Origin: Mycobacterium sp. ACS4331
GTDB taxonomy: Bacteria > Actinomycetota > Actinomycetes > Mycobacteriales > Mycobacteriaceae
NCBI RefSeq assembly: GCF_001667265.1
Contig: NZ_LZHW01000103.1
Coordinates: forward strand, 1-64,000
DNA: 64,000 nt
Direction of reading: 5' to 3'
The notes under the pieces are model-generated. The model was given only the letters and a program-made list of their open reading frames with translations. It ran no database searches and was not told the DNA's origin. Both the position numbers and the translations under genes were made by a program. The stretch's first letter is position 1. Each line of letters begins with the position of its first letter. Positions 1 through 7,845 of this stretch are shown here, piece after piece.

Positions 1-193
1 CGCCGCCCCACTCCTCGGGGTAGGGCAGGCTGAGCAGTCCCGCCTCGCCCAGGGTGCCGAACACCCCGTCGGGGTAGGTCTCGTTGCGTTCGCATTCGTC
101 CACGCGCGGTGCGAGAACCTTGTCGGCGACGTCGCGGGCAAGCGCGATGAGGTCGCGCGCATCGGCGTCGGGCAGTAGTCGGTCGACGGGCAC
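1..193 (-). CDS. Acyl-CoA dehydrogenase, N-terminal part (cut by window start)
   Basis: Only the first 64 codons lie in the window. They read as the helical N-terminal domain of an acyl-CoA dehydrogenase: a run of alternating charged and hydrophobic residues, then a stretch ending LLSLPYPEEWGG, the usual 'G-L-L-G-x-P-E-x-x-G-G' region just before the flavin-binding part. The family oxidises acyl-CoA to enoyl-CoA with FAD. The start is a GTG at 193 preceded by a good ribosome site (GGAAGGGGA). The gene is divergent from a TetR gene across about 90 bp that carry four AGTACT boxes, so that regulator probably controls it. The catalytic half is outside the window, so substrate class cannot be judged. 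Confidence 0.75.
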   Translation of the reverse strand, partial: MPVDRLLPDADARDLIALARDVADKVLAPRVDECERNETYPDGVFGTLGEAGLLSLPYPEEWGG

Positions 194-213
194 AGGTTCC
201 CCTTCCGCAGGGC

Positions 214-277
214 CAGTAGTACTGAAGGTCACGATTCAGTACTGCCGACAGTACTACAGCAACCATCCCAGTACTCT
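214..277. promoter_or_regulatory. Putative TetR operator with four AGTACT boxes
   Basis: The divergent intergenic region holds four copies of the palindrome AGTACT at 218, 238, 250 and 270. The spacings are 20, 12 and 20 bp, so the whole array is symmetric. The outer flanks of boxes 1 and 3 also match in inverted orientation (CAGTAGTACTG and CAGTACTACAG). This is seen directly. Binding by the neighbouring TetR protein is inferred from position. Confidence 0.6.
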
Positions 278-283
278 TGGCCT

Positions 284-868
284 GTGAGCGCAGGTCGATC
301 TCCCACGTTTCCCACGGCGCGCCGTGGCGTCCTGTTCGATCAACTGCTCGCGCTCTTCCTCGACCAGGGCTTCGCTCATCTGACTCTCGACGACATCGCC
401 GCGCGTCTGCACTGCTCGAAGTCCACGCTGTACACCCTGGCCCGCAGCAAGGACGATCTGGTGCGCGCGGTCACGGTGCACTTCTTCCGAGCCGCCACCG
501 AGGACGTCGAGCGCGCGGTGGCCTCGGCGGCGCCCGCCCGTGACCGCATCGCGAGCTATCTGGCGGCGGTGGGACGCGCGCTCGGGTCGGCCTCCCCGCA
601 GTTCATGGCCGATCTCAACGGCTTCGCCCCGGCGCGGGAGGTCTATGAGACCAACACCCGCATCGCGTCGCGGCGCGTGCAGCAGCTGATCGCCGATGGT
701 GTGGCGGCAGGGGAGTTCCGCGATGTGCACGCGGCGTTCGCCGGTGAACTGGCCGCGACCATGATGGTGTCCATCCAGCAGGGCCGAGTGCATGATCACA
801 CCGGTCTCGACGACGCGGCGGCCTACCGGGAGCTGGCGGCGATCCTGACCGCGGGCATCAACGCCTGA
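284..868 (+). CDS. TetR/AcrR family transcriptional regulator
   Basis: A 194-aa protein with a TetR-type N-terminal DNA-binding domain: about residues 15-60 contain GFAHLTLDDIAARL followed by the recognition-helix region CSKSTLYTLARSKDDL. The rest is a helical ligand-binding domain without sequence clues to its ligand. The GTG start at 284 lies just after the AGTACT array. The gene is divergent from an acyl-CoA dehydrogenase gene, and autoregulation plus repression of that gene is the likely role. An acyl-CoA or fatty-acid-like ligand is plausible from context only. Confidence 0.85.
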   Translation: MSAGRSPTFPTARRGVLFDQLLALFLDQGFAHLTLDDIAARLHCSKSTLYTLARSKDDLVRAVTVHFFRAATEDVERAVASAAPARDRIASYLAAVGRALGSASPQFMADLNGFAPAREVYETNTRIASRRVQQLIADGVAAGEFRDVHAAFAGELAATMMVSIQQGRVHDHTGLDDAAAYRELAAILTAGINA

Positions 869-913
869 ACACGGCTATACAAACAGTGCGTGAGGTGTAA
901 CGTCGTCGGCGCT

Positions 914-1849
914 ATGGACCTCACCAGGATGCGCTTCACCATCACCCACCCGATGCACTCCCATCCCTATAACCCGGAGCTGGCCTCAGGGCAGGGGATC
1001 ATCGATCTGGCGGTCGCGGCGGAGAAGGCGGGCTTCGCGGGGTTCGGGTTCACCGACCATCCGGCACCGTCACACCGTTGGCTTGAGAACGGCGGCCACG
1101 ACGCCCTGGACCCGTTTGTGGCGATGAGTTTCGCGGCGGCCCACACCACCACGTTGCGCCTGGTCCCCAACATCATCGTCCTGCCGTATCGGAACCCGTT
1201 CGTGGTCGCCAAGGCCGGCGCGTCCCTGGATCTGTTGTCGAACGGGCGGTTCACCCTCGCGGTCGGCGTGGGCTACATGAAGAAGGAGTTCGCCGCCCTC
1301 GGTGTCGAATTCGATGAGCGCGGAGCGCTTTTCGATGAGGCGTTGGCCGCCATCCGCGCGGTCTGGACCACCGACGACCTGACGTTCGAGGGTGCGCACT
1401 TCACCGCGCAGGGGATCACCGCTCATCCCCGTCCGGTCGCCACGCCGCATCCACCGATCTGGATCGGCGGCAACACCGCCGCGGCCCGCCGCCGTGTGGT
1501 CGAGCATGGCGACGGCTGGTGTCCCTTCCCTGCGCCCCCGGGTCTGGCCCAGGCCGCCAGGACGGCACCGCTGGACTCGGTCGAGCGGCTCGCGACGGGG
1601 ATCACCGATCTGCGACGCCGACTCGAGGAGGCGGGTCGCGATCCGCACGGCGTCGACGTCGCCATCTCGCCGTTCACCCCGGCGGGCCCCGGCGACGACG
1701 ACTTCAACGCCGACGCCTACCTGGATGAACTGCAGCGGTTGGCCGACGCGGGGGTGACGTGGGTGCACGTGGGCATCCCGGGCGACAGCCTGACCCACGC
1801 GCTGGAGGCGGTCGACAGGTTCCGGGCGACGGTGATCGAGGCGATCTGA
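914..1849 (+). CDS. LLM class F420-dependent oxidoreductase
   Basis: A 311-aa luciferase-like TIM-barrel protein. The N-terminus has the GFAGFGFTDHPAP segment, the middle has LDLLSNGRFTLAVGVGY (the conserved 'S-x-G-R-x-x-L-G-x-G' region), and PPIWIGGNT near residue 190 is the usual cofactor-side loop. Close relatives in mycobacteria use coenzyme F420 rather than FMN. That is family knowledge and is not proved here. The open frame extends 24 nt upstream to a GTG at 890, but ATG 914 (or ATG 929) gives a normal N-terminus. It follows the TetR gene by 45 bp on the same strand. The substrate is unknown. Confidence 0.85.
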   Translation: MDLTRMRFTITHPMHSHPYNPELASGQGIIDLAVAAEKAGFAGFGFTDHPAPSHRWLENGGHDALDPFVAMSFAAAHTTTLRLVPNIIVLPYRNPFVVAKAGASLDLLSNGRFTLAVGVGYMKKEFAALGVEFDERGALFDEALAAIRAVWTTDDLTFEGAHFTAQGITAHPRPVATPHPPIWIGGNTAAARRRVVEHGDGWCPFPAPPGLAQAARTAPLDSVERLATGITDLRRRLEEAGRDPHGVDVAISPFTPAGPGDDDFNADAYLDELQRLADAGVTWVHVGIPGDSLTHALEAVDRFRATVIEAI

Positions 1850-1876
1850 GGCCCCCGGGACGCGATCAGTGCACCG

Positions 1877-2317
1877 TCAGGACGGCGGCAGCCGCACGAC
1901 CTGGACGAAGAACTCGTCGATCTGCCGCACCGCGCCCATGAACTGGTCCAAGTCGACCGGCTTGGTCACATAGGCGTTCGCGTGCAGCTTGTAGCTGCGC
2001 AGGATGTCCTCTTCGGCCGACGACGTGGTCAACACCACCACCGGGATGTGGCACAGGTCGGCGTCGGACTTGATCTTCTCCAGCAGCTGACGGCCGTCGT
2101 ACTTGGGCAGGTTGAGATCCAGCAGGATCAGGTCGGGGCGCGGCGCATGTTCGTAGGCCCCCCGCCGGTACAGGAAGTCCAGCCCCTCCTCGCCGTCATG
2201 CGCGACATGCAACGTGTTGTTGATCTTGTTGTGCTCGAAGGCCTCACGAGTGATCAGCTCATCACCGGGGTCGTCTTCGACCAACAGCACGTCGATCGGT
2301 CGGGCATCGGGCGTCAT
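1877..2317 (-). CDS. Single-domain response regulator (Rcp1-like receiver)
   Basis: A 146-aa protein made only of a receiver domain. The acidic pocket is at E14-D15-D16, the phospho-acceptor in LLDLNLP is D67, and the conserved T97 and K119 (VTKP) are present. There is no output domain. The insertion around YRRGAYEHAPRPD is typical of Rcp1-type receivers that pair with phytochrome-like or CHASE-type kinases. Its ATG overlaps the stop codon of the upstream kinase gene (ATGA), so the two are translationally coupled and the kinase is the obvious phosphate donor. It probably works as a phosphate sink or by protein-protein contact. Confidence 0.9.
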   Translation of the reverse strand: MTPDARPIDVLLVEDDPGDELITREAFEHNKINNTLHVAHDGEEGLDFLYRRGAYEHAPRPDLILLDLNLPKYDGRQLLEKIKSDADLCHIPVVVLTTSSAEEDILRSYKLHANAYVTKPVDLDQFMGAVRQIDEFFVQVVRLPPS

Positions 2318-3912
2318 ACAGTGGTCCCTTCCTCGGCGGTGGCAGCCGGCACATCGACCACGCGCGGCAACGTGAAACAGATGCGTGTTCCCTCGGTGTG
2401 GGAGGTGTCGATCCAGATGCCCCCGCCGTGATACTCCACGATCTTCTTACACAATGCCAACCCGATACCGGTTCCCGTATACGCGTCACGACCGTGTAAG
2501 CGTTGGAAGATCACGAAGACCTTCTCCGCGAACTCCTCGCCGATCCCGATCCCGTTGTCGGTCACGGTCAGCAGGTGCATCGACTCCTCGCCGAGCGAGG
2601 ACTCGCAGGTGACGACGATCCGCGGCCGCTCATCGGGGCGACGGAACTTCACGGCGTTGCTCACCAGGTTCTGCCACAACATGGTCAGCAGCGTGGGATC
2701 TCCGGTGACCGTGGGCAACGGCCGCTCGGGGCGGATGATCTCGGCTTCGGACTCCTCGATCGCGGTCGCGACGTTGTCCACGGCCACATCGAGGGCGGCC
2801 CCGAGGTCCACCTCGGCCAGGGTGGAGTTCAACCGACCCACCCGCGAGAACGCGAGCAGGTCGTTGATCAGGATCTGCATGCGTTTGGCGCCGTCGACTG
2901 CGAACTTGATGTACTCGTGGCCGCGGTCGTCGAGTTTGCCGCCGTAGCGCTTCTCCAGCAGCTGGCAGAACGACGCGACCTTGCGCAGCGGCTCCTGCAG
3001 GTCATGCGAGGCGACGTAGGCGAACTGCTCGAGCTCGGCGTTGGAACGGCGCAGTTCGATGGCCTGCTCGTCGAGCGCCTCCGCCTGCTCGGCGAGGGCC
3101 TGGCGCGCCGCGCGGGAGACCTCCAACTCGTCGACGATGCGCTGCCGCATGTCCTCGACGTCCGCGGCGATCGCGCGGATGTCCTTGGGCCCTTGGGGCA
3201 CGATCCGCTCATTGAAGTGCCCTTCGGTGATGCGCCGGCACGCGGCGGCCAGCGCCTCGAGGGGGCGGGTCACCGCACTGCGCACCAGCACCGCCAGCAG
3301 TGCCGAGGTCACCAGGAACACCAGCAGCACACCGAGCAGCACCCAGTTGCGCCAGGACTGCGCACGGTCCAGATCGACGATCCACTCCGACCGGATGTCG
3401 GTCAGGTGCTGGCTCTGGCCGTCGAACATGCTGCGGATCCGGTCGAACTCCGCCTTCCCGGTCTGCAGGTCGCGGGCGTCGATGACCGACGTCTCACCCG
3501 GCGTGACCGAACGGATCGCGGGTTCGGCGTAGTCCGCGCGCCACCGGGCCGCGGCCTGTTGGATTGCGTCGAGATCGGCGATCAGGGTGGGTCTATCCGC
3601 GACGTGATCGCGGATCTCTGCGGCCGCGTCGGCCTCGGCCCGGATCCCGTCGTAGTAGGGGACGAGGAAATCCCTGTCCGCGGAGATCAGATAACCGCGC
3701 AGTGCGGTCTCCTGGTCACGGATCGCGGCCTGCATGCGGTAGGCGGCCACCCTGGCGGGCTGGATGTCCTCGCTCAGTTCGTGCGAGACCTGATCCGCAC
3801 GGTAGAGCAGATAGCCGGCGAACCCCGCACCCACGAGCACCACCGCACCCATCACCGACAGCACCACGACGAGCCAGCCCTGGACGGTCAGCTGCCATCG
3901 GTGCCGCCGCAT
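2314..3912 (-). CDS. Membrane sensor histidine kinase with CHASE3-like sensor and HAMP
   Basis: A 532-aa kinase. A first membrane helix lies at about residues 13-37, then an extracytoplasmic helical sensor of about 150 residues with the CHASE3-like RDQETALRGYLISAD motif, and a second membrane helix at about 188-211. After these come HAMP, a coiled coil (about 265-295) and a HisKA helix with the phospho-accepting H303 (ASHDLQEPLRK). The HATPase domain follows with an N box (LWQNLVSNAVKF) and a G box (DNGIGIG). Its start overlaps the stop of the upstream phosphatase gene by one base (TGATG), and its stop overlaps the receiver gene by 4 nt. The signal is unknown. Confidence 0.92.
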   Translation of the reverse strand: MRRHRWQLTVQGWLVVVLSVMGAVVLVGAGFAGYLLYRADQVSHELSEDIQPARVAAYRMQAAIRDQETALRGYLISADRDFLVPYYDGIRAEADAAAEIRDHVADRPTLIADLDAIQQAAARWRADYAEPAIRSVTPGETSVIDARDLQTGKAEFDRIRSMFDGQSQHLTDIRSEWIVDLDRAQSWRNWVLLGVLLVFLVTSALLAVLVRSAVTRPLEALAAACRRITEGHFNERIVPQGPKDIRAIAADVEDMRQRIVDELEVSRAARQALAEQAEALDEQAIELRRSNAELEQFAYVASHDLQEPLRKVASFCQLLEKRYGGKLDDRGHEYIKFAVDGAKRMQILINDLLAFSRVGRLNSTLAEVDLGAALDVAVDNVATAIEESEAEIIRPERPLPTVTGDPTLLTMLWQNLVSNAVKFRRPDERPRIVVTCESSLGEESMHLLTVTDNGIGIGEEFAEKVFVIFQRLHGRDAYTGTGIGLALCKKIVEYHGGGIWIDTSHTEGTRICFTLPRVVDVPAATAEEGTTV

Positions 3913-5111
3913 CAGGCGGTCAATCGCTCGACGCGGACCACGGCGATGTCGTCGGTGATCCCGCCCTTGGCGTGCGCGCGCTGCTCGGCGCCCTCGATCA
4001 ACGCGTCGACGAACTCCGCGCCGGGCAGGTGCGCCAACGAGCGCGCCAGTTCCAGCAGGCCGTCCTCACCGAGTCGCTCGTTGCCGTGCCCGGAGTGTCC
4101 CTCGAACAGGCCGTCGGTGAGCAGCACCAGGCCGGCGCCGACGGGCAGTTCGACGCGGTCGGTGGGCCAGTCCCCGAGATGCACGCCGAGTGCCGGCGCA
4201 CCCGGCGGGGTCACCCAGTCCACCTGGCCGTCGCGATGCAGCAGCATGCCGGGGTGACCGGCCCGAACCGCGGAGATCAGTGGCCCGGTCGGCGGGATGG
4301 CGAGGCTCATCACGGTCGCGAAGAGTCCGCTGCCGGCCCGCTCGACCCGCAGGATCCGGTTGAGTTCGCGCATCCGGTCGGTGCCGCGCAGGCCCGCGAA
4401 GGTCAGCGCGCGCCACGCGATGCGCAGCGCCACACCGAGGGCGGCTTCGTCGGGGCCGTGCCCGGCGACGTCACCGACCATGACATGCACGGTGCGGTCC
4501 GGGGTCTGCACGAAGTCGTAGAAGTCGCCGCCGAGCAGCGCGTTGGCCCGGCTGGGCCGATATCGCGCGACGATGTCGACTCCCGGGTCGTCGAGCAGCA
4601 GTGGCGACGGCAGCAGGCCACGTTCCAGGCGCGCGTTCTCGCGGGCGCGCAGTTGGCTGGCGTGCAGGTCGACCGCGGTCAACTCGGCCCGCTTGCGTTC
4701 CACCGCGTAGAGCACGGCGCGGCGCAGCATGTCCGGTTCGACGCGGCCCTTGACCAGATAGTCCTGCGCGCCGGAGGCCACCGCGGAGACCCCGAAGTGT
4801 TCGTCGGCCAGCCCGGTGAGCACGACGATCGGCATCGTCGAGTCCAGTTCGAGGACATGCCGCAGTGCGGCGGTGCCCTCGGAGTCGGGGAGGTTCATGT
4901 CCAGCAGCACGCAGTCCGGCCGGGCGCTCGCCAGGTGCTTCTCGGCATGGGCCATCGACGGGGCCCAGAGGACCTCCGCGTCGATCAGTGCATCGGCGAC
5001 CAGCTCCTCGACGAGGATGGCGTCGCCGCGGTCGTCTTCGATCAACAGCAAAGACAGGTTGTGGTGCCGTGTCTCGTCGACAGGTGGTGGCACGTGCCCA
5101 GCTTCAGTCAT
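3912..5111 (-). CDS. Receiver-PP2C (SpoIIE/RsbU-type) serine phosphatase
   Basis: A 399-aa protein. Residues about 20-135 form a receiver domain (acidic E25-D26-D27, phospho-acceptor D71 in LLDMNLPD, K121). A linker helix leads to a PP2C/SpoIIE phosphatase domain with the metal-binding motifs GGDFYD (about 194-199) and GDVAGHG (about 213-219), plus TDGLFE. The family dephosphorylates anti-sigma-factor antagonists, turning a phosphorelay into sigma-factor release. It is the first gene of an overlapping three-gene operon with a CHASE3 kinase and a lone receiver, so the kinase may control it by phosphorylating D71. No anti-sigma antagonist or RsbW-like kinase lies in the window, so its target is elsewhere. 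Confidence 0.9.
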   Translation of the reverse strand: MTEAGHVPPPVDETRHHNLSLLLIEDDRGDAILVEELVADALIDAEVLWAPSMAHAEKHLASARPDCVLLDMNLPDSEGTAALRHVLELDSTMPIVVLTGLADEHFGVSAVASGAQDYLVKGRVEPDMLRRAVLYAVERKRAELTAVDLHASQLRARENARLERGLLPSPLLLDDPGVDIVARYRPSRANALLGGDFYDFVQTPDRTVHVMVGDVAGHGPDEAALGVALRIAWRALTFAGLRGTDRMRELNRILRVERAGSGLFATVMSLAIPPTGPLISAVRAGHPGMLLHRDGQVDWVTPPGAPALGVHLGDWPTDRVELPVGAGLVLLTDGLFEGHSGHGNERLGEDGLLELARSLAHLPGAEFVDALIEGAEQRAHAKGGITDDIAVVRVERLTA

Positions 5112-5177
5112 GAGACCGATCGTGTGACCAGAGTTGCGTTGTGATGCACAGACGATACCGAATCGACCGCGGCGGTG

Positions 5178-5987
5178 TCATAACCCTTCGCGTTCCAGGG
5201 CCTCGTCGAACTCCTCCGCTGCGACCTTCTCGCCTCTGCCAGCGGCGACCGCTCGCTGGTAGTCCGCGAACAGCCTGTCGGCGACGAGCGCATACCGCAC
5301 GTCCCAGTCCTTCGAGTTCCACCGCCAGTAGCCGGCGATGTCGGTCTGGTCGATCGTCCAGCCCCTGGCGCGCAGGTGTGTACGCACCGTCCGGGACTGG
5401 GCGGCTTCACCTCCGAACCAGCAGTAACCGGCATCCTGCGGCAACTGCAGGTCCTGAACCATCGCGGCCAGTCGGCTCGGGCCCGTGCCGTTTCCGGTGC
5501 CGACGCTCGACACCACGGTGACGTCGGAACCGACCATCAGGCTGTCGAGATGAGCGTCGTCGAGCACTTCGGCGACCACGACGACCGGCGTGCCCGGCGA
5601 GATCTGCTCGAGGATGCGGGCCGCCGCGGGCAGTCCCGAGAGGTCACACACCAGCAGTTGCCAGCCTGCCGATGCCGGTGTCCGGTACCACGACCTGGCG
5701 TGGTCGAGTTCGACGCGCTGTCCTTCTCGCGCGGTCCGGGCCCAGGTCGCGCCGGGGCCCTCGGAGTGCACCAGGACATCGATCTCGATGCGCGAACCCA
5801 GCTGTCGACGGACGGTGTAGGTGCGGCCCTGTCCCATCGGGTCGCCCGGAGAGAAGTAGACGCCGACCGCGGAGTCTGGAGCCGGCGCGACCCCCAGCGA
5901 CTCAGGGTCCTCGATGAGCAGGCCGATCCGGCGGAACATCGGCGCCGGCGTACCGACTGACACGACTGTCGCGGGGGAGTGGCCCAT
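5178..5987 (-). CDS. Siderophore-interacting protein (ViuB-like FAD-binding reductase)
   Basis: A 269-aa flavoprotein of the siderophore-interacting family. It has an N-terminal FAD-binding barrel (GQGRTYTVRRQ, the 'R-x-Y-T/S-x-R' flavin motif) and a C-terminal NAD(P)H-binding half ending with WFGGEAAQSRTVRTHLRARGW and GYWRWNSKDWD, the conserved 'G-Y-W-R' tail. Family members release iron by reducing ferric siderophores in the cytoplasm. The gene starts only 3 nt after the upp stop, so it is co-transcribed with the URC-type uracil genes, an unexpected partner. It may simply be the last gene of that operon. Confidence 0.88.
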   Translation of the reverse strand: MGHSPATVVSVGTPAPMFRRIGLLIEDPESLGVAPAPDSAVGVYFSPGDPMGQGRTYTVRRQLGSRIEIDVLVHSEGPGATWARTAREGQRVELDHARSWYRTPASAGWQLLVCDLSGLPAAARILEQISPGTPVVVVAEVLDDAHLDSLMVGSDVTVVSSVGTGNGTGPSRLAAMVQDLQLPQDAGYCWFGGEAAQSRTVRTHLRARGWTIDQTDIAGYWRWNSKDWDVRYALVADRLFADYQRAVAAGRGEKVAAEEFDEALEREGL

Positions 5988-5990
5988 CGT

Positions 5991-6620
5991 TCATTTAGTA
6001 CCAAAGATCCGATCGCCGGCGTCTCCAAGGCCCGGCACGATGTAGCCGTGCTCATCGAGGCGACGATCGACCGCCGCGGTGTAGATCGGCACGTCGGGAT
6101 GGAATCGATCCATGGCCGCCAGGCCCTCCGGGCACGTGAGCAGGCACGCGAATTTCAGCGACCGCGGGCCGAACTCCTTGACCCGGTCCAGTGCGGCCAC
6201 CGCGGAGTTCCCGGTGGCCAACATCGGATCCACGACCACGACATCTCGCTCCGAGAGGTCCTCGGGGAGCTTGAAGTAATACTCCACCGCCACCAACGTC
6301 TTCGGGTCGCGGTAGAGCCCCACGTGACCCACCCGGGCACTCGGGACCACTGAGAGCATGCCGTCCAGAATCCCGCTGCCCGCCCGCAGGATCGAGACGA
6401 ACACAAGTTTCTTGCCATCGATGACCCGGCTGGTCATGGGCTCCAGCGGTGTGTCGATCTCAATCTCATGCATGGGCATGTCACGCAGCACCTCATAGCT
6501 CATCAGTGCCGCAATCTCACCGACGAGTTCACGGAAACTCTTGGTGGACGCCTCTTTCCGACGCAGCAGCGTCAGCTTGTGCTGAACCAGAGGGTGATCG
6601 ACGATATGCAGTTCACCCAC
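5991..6620 (-). CDS. upp: Uracil phosphoribosyltransferase
   Basis: A 209-aa protein, the normal length for UPRT, which makes UMP from uracil and PRPP. The PRPP-binding loop VVVVDPMLATGNSA is clear (about residues 126-139), as are the uracil-site tail YIVPGLGDAGDRIFG and the FVSILRAG segment. The start is a GTG at 6620, one nucleotide after the stop of the URC4 gene, so translation is probably coupled. In the yeast URC pathway the same enzyme activity (URC6) is required for uracil breakdown. Here it is encoded together with URC1 and URC4 homologues, so a catabolic role beside salvage is likely. Confidence 0.96.
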   Translation of the reverse strand: MGELHIVDHPLVQHKLTLLRRKEASTKSFRELVGEIAALMSYEVLRDMPMHEIEIDTPLEPMTSRVIDGKKLVFVSILRAGSGILDGMLSVVPSARVGHVGLYRDPKTLVAVEYYFKLPEDLSERDVVVVDPMLATGNSAVAALDRVKEFGPRSLKFACLLTCPEGLAAMDRFHPDVPIYTAAVDRRLDEHGYIVPGLGDAGDRIFGTK

Positions 6621-6621
6621 G

Positions 6622-7845
6622 TCAGAACACCGTCCCGTCGCTGTCGACCGTCAGAGGGGGCAGTCCGTCGCGCAGCTGCTGAGCCAGTTTCCGCCCGGCC
6701 CACCAGGTTCCGCCTTCGAGCACCCGGGCGAGCGGAAGCCGCTCGGCATCCAGACCGAGGCGCTGCCGAACCAGGGGAGCCAACCGGTCCAGCAGTGCGA
6801 CCGTCAGGGCCCGCCATTCGACGATCAACTCGTCGGCGGGGGCCCAGGCTCTCCGTGCCAGTGCGGGGTCTCTGAGTCTGAGCGCCGCGGTGTCCAGGAG
6901 CAGTCCGCCGTTGCGGTATTCGGCGAGGCCCGTCAGGTCGTCCAGTCCGCGGACGGCCGCTCCGGCCCATTCGAACGGTTCCAGCAGCGAGTAGGTGAGC
7001 CATTGGGACAGCTTGTGCAGCGGCATCCAGCCCCGGCTCGGGCCTGCGCCGGGCACGGCGTCGTGGCGCCAGCAGTCGCCCAGCGGGACGTCGCCGATCA
7101 TGTTCTGCGCCGGCCAGATGTCGGACATCAACTGCAGAACCGTCGACAGCAGGTCGTGGGCGGTGAGCTCGGCGCCGAAGGTGTCGTACAGGCATCCAGG
7201 CCGTCCGAGGTCGCCGAACACCTCACCGCGCCGGGCCAGGACGTCACCGAACCGGTGCAGCAGCGCCACCCGCCCGTCCAGTCCGACCAGGGGGTTGTCC
7301 GCGGTCACCTGGAAGGCCTCGGCCAGACGTGCGACGGTCAGGGCCCGCAGTCCGGCCGCATCGCAGCGCAGCGGATCAGCTGGATCACTGGAGAACAACC
7401 CGGCGGTGAAGGCGTGACAGCTGGCCACCCCCAATCCCTCGGATCGGGCGAAGACGCCGCCGGTGTCGGTTTCCCGGTAACGCCAGGACGGGCCCGCACC
7501 CGCGTCGAGCAGCACACTGACCACCGTCAGGTCGACCCACGTGTGCGCGCGCCGCGCGGGCGCGCTGTCGGCGAGCATGGTGTCCAGCAGTGCTTTTCGA
7601 TCCTCCCCGCCGGCTTCGAAATGGCGCCATCGGCTGTGATAGGGGATATCCAGGTCGGGATGGCGACGCCGCGTTTCGGCAGCCACCTCATCGGCCGCAT
7701 GCGCCAGGCCGTCGTCGTCGACGACGAACCAGCGCGAGCCGCCCTCGCGGGCCCGCTCCAGCAGGAAGTTCGCGCGTTCGCGCACCGCCGCTGTGCTTCG
7801 CAACTGCTGCACCGCAAGCACATCGAGGTCACGGGTGGCAGTCAC
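6622..7845 (-). CDS. URC4/Urg3-like protein (uracil catabolism, unknown reaction)
   Basis: A 407-aa protein recognised as the URC4/Urg3 family (the former DUF1688 group) from its position between a GTP cyclohydrolase II-like gene and upp and from sequence features. These features are ARTEAFQ-like segment LAEAFQVTADNPLVGLDGRVALL, the RPGCLYD region and the C-terminal GGTWWAGRKLAQQLR. In yeast, URC4 is needed for the URC route of uracil breakdown, but its chemistry was not settled to my knowledge. The reading frame stays open for about 500 nt further upstream inside the previous gene. The GTG at 7845 overlaps that gene's stop (GTGA) and gives a normal N-terminus. Confidence 0.85.
   Translation of the reverse strand: MTATRDLDVLAVQQLRSTAAVRERANFLLERAREGGSRWFVVDDDGLAHAADEVAAETRRRHPDLDIPYHSRWRHFEAGGEDRKALLDTMLADSAPARRAHTWVDLTVVSVLLDAGAGPSWRYRETDTGGVFARSEGLGVASCHAFTAGLFSSDPADPLRCDAAGLRALTVARLAEAFQVTADNPLVGLDGRVALLHRFGDVLARRGEVFGDLGRPGCLYDTFGAELTAHDLLSTVLQLMSDIWPAQNMIGDVPLGDCWRHDAVPGAGPSRGWMPLHKLSQWLTYSLLEPFEWAGAAVRGLDDLTGLAEYRNGGLLLDTAALRLRDPALARRAWAPADELIVEWRALTVALLDRLAPLVRQRLGLDAERLPLARVLEGGTWWAGRKLAQQLRDGLPPLTVDSDGTVF

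Noticed and set aside
2503..4257. Very long plus-strand open frame opposite the kinase and phosphatase genes
   Set aside because: It is the antisense of clearly coding genes, with Arg-, Gly- and Gln-rich composition and no motifs. Such shadows are expected at this GC content.
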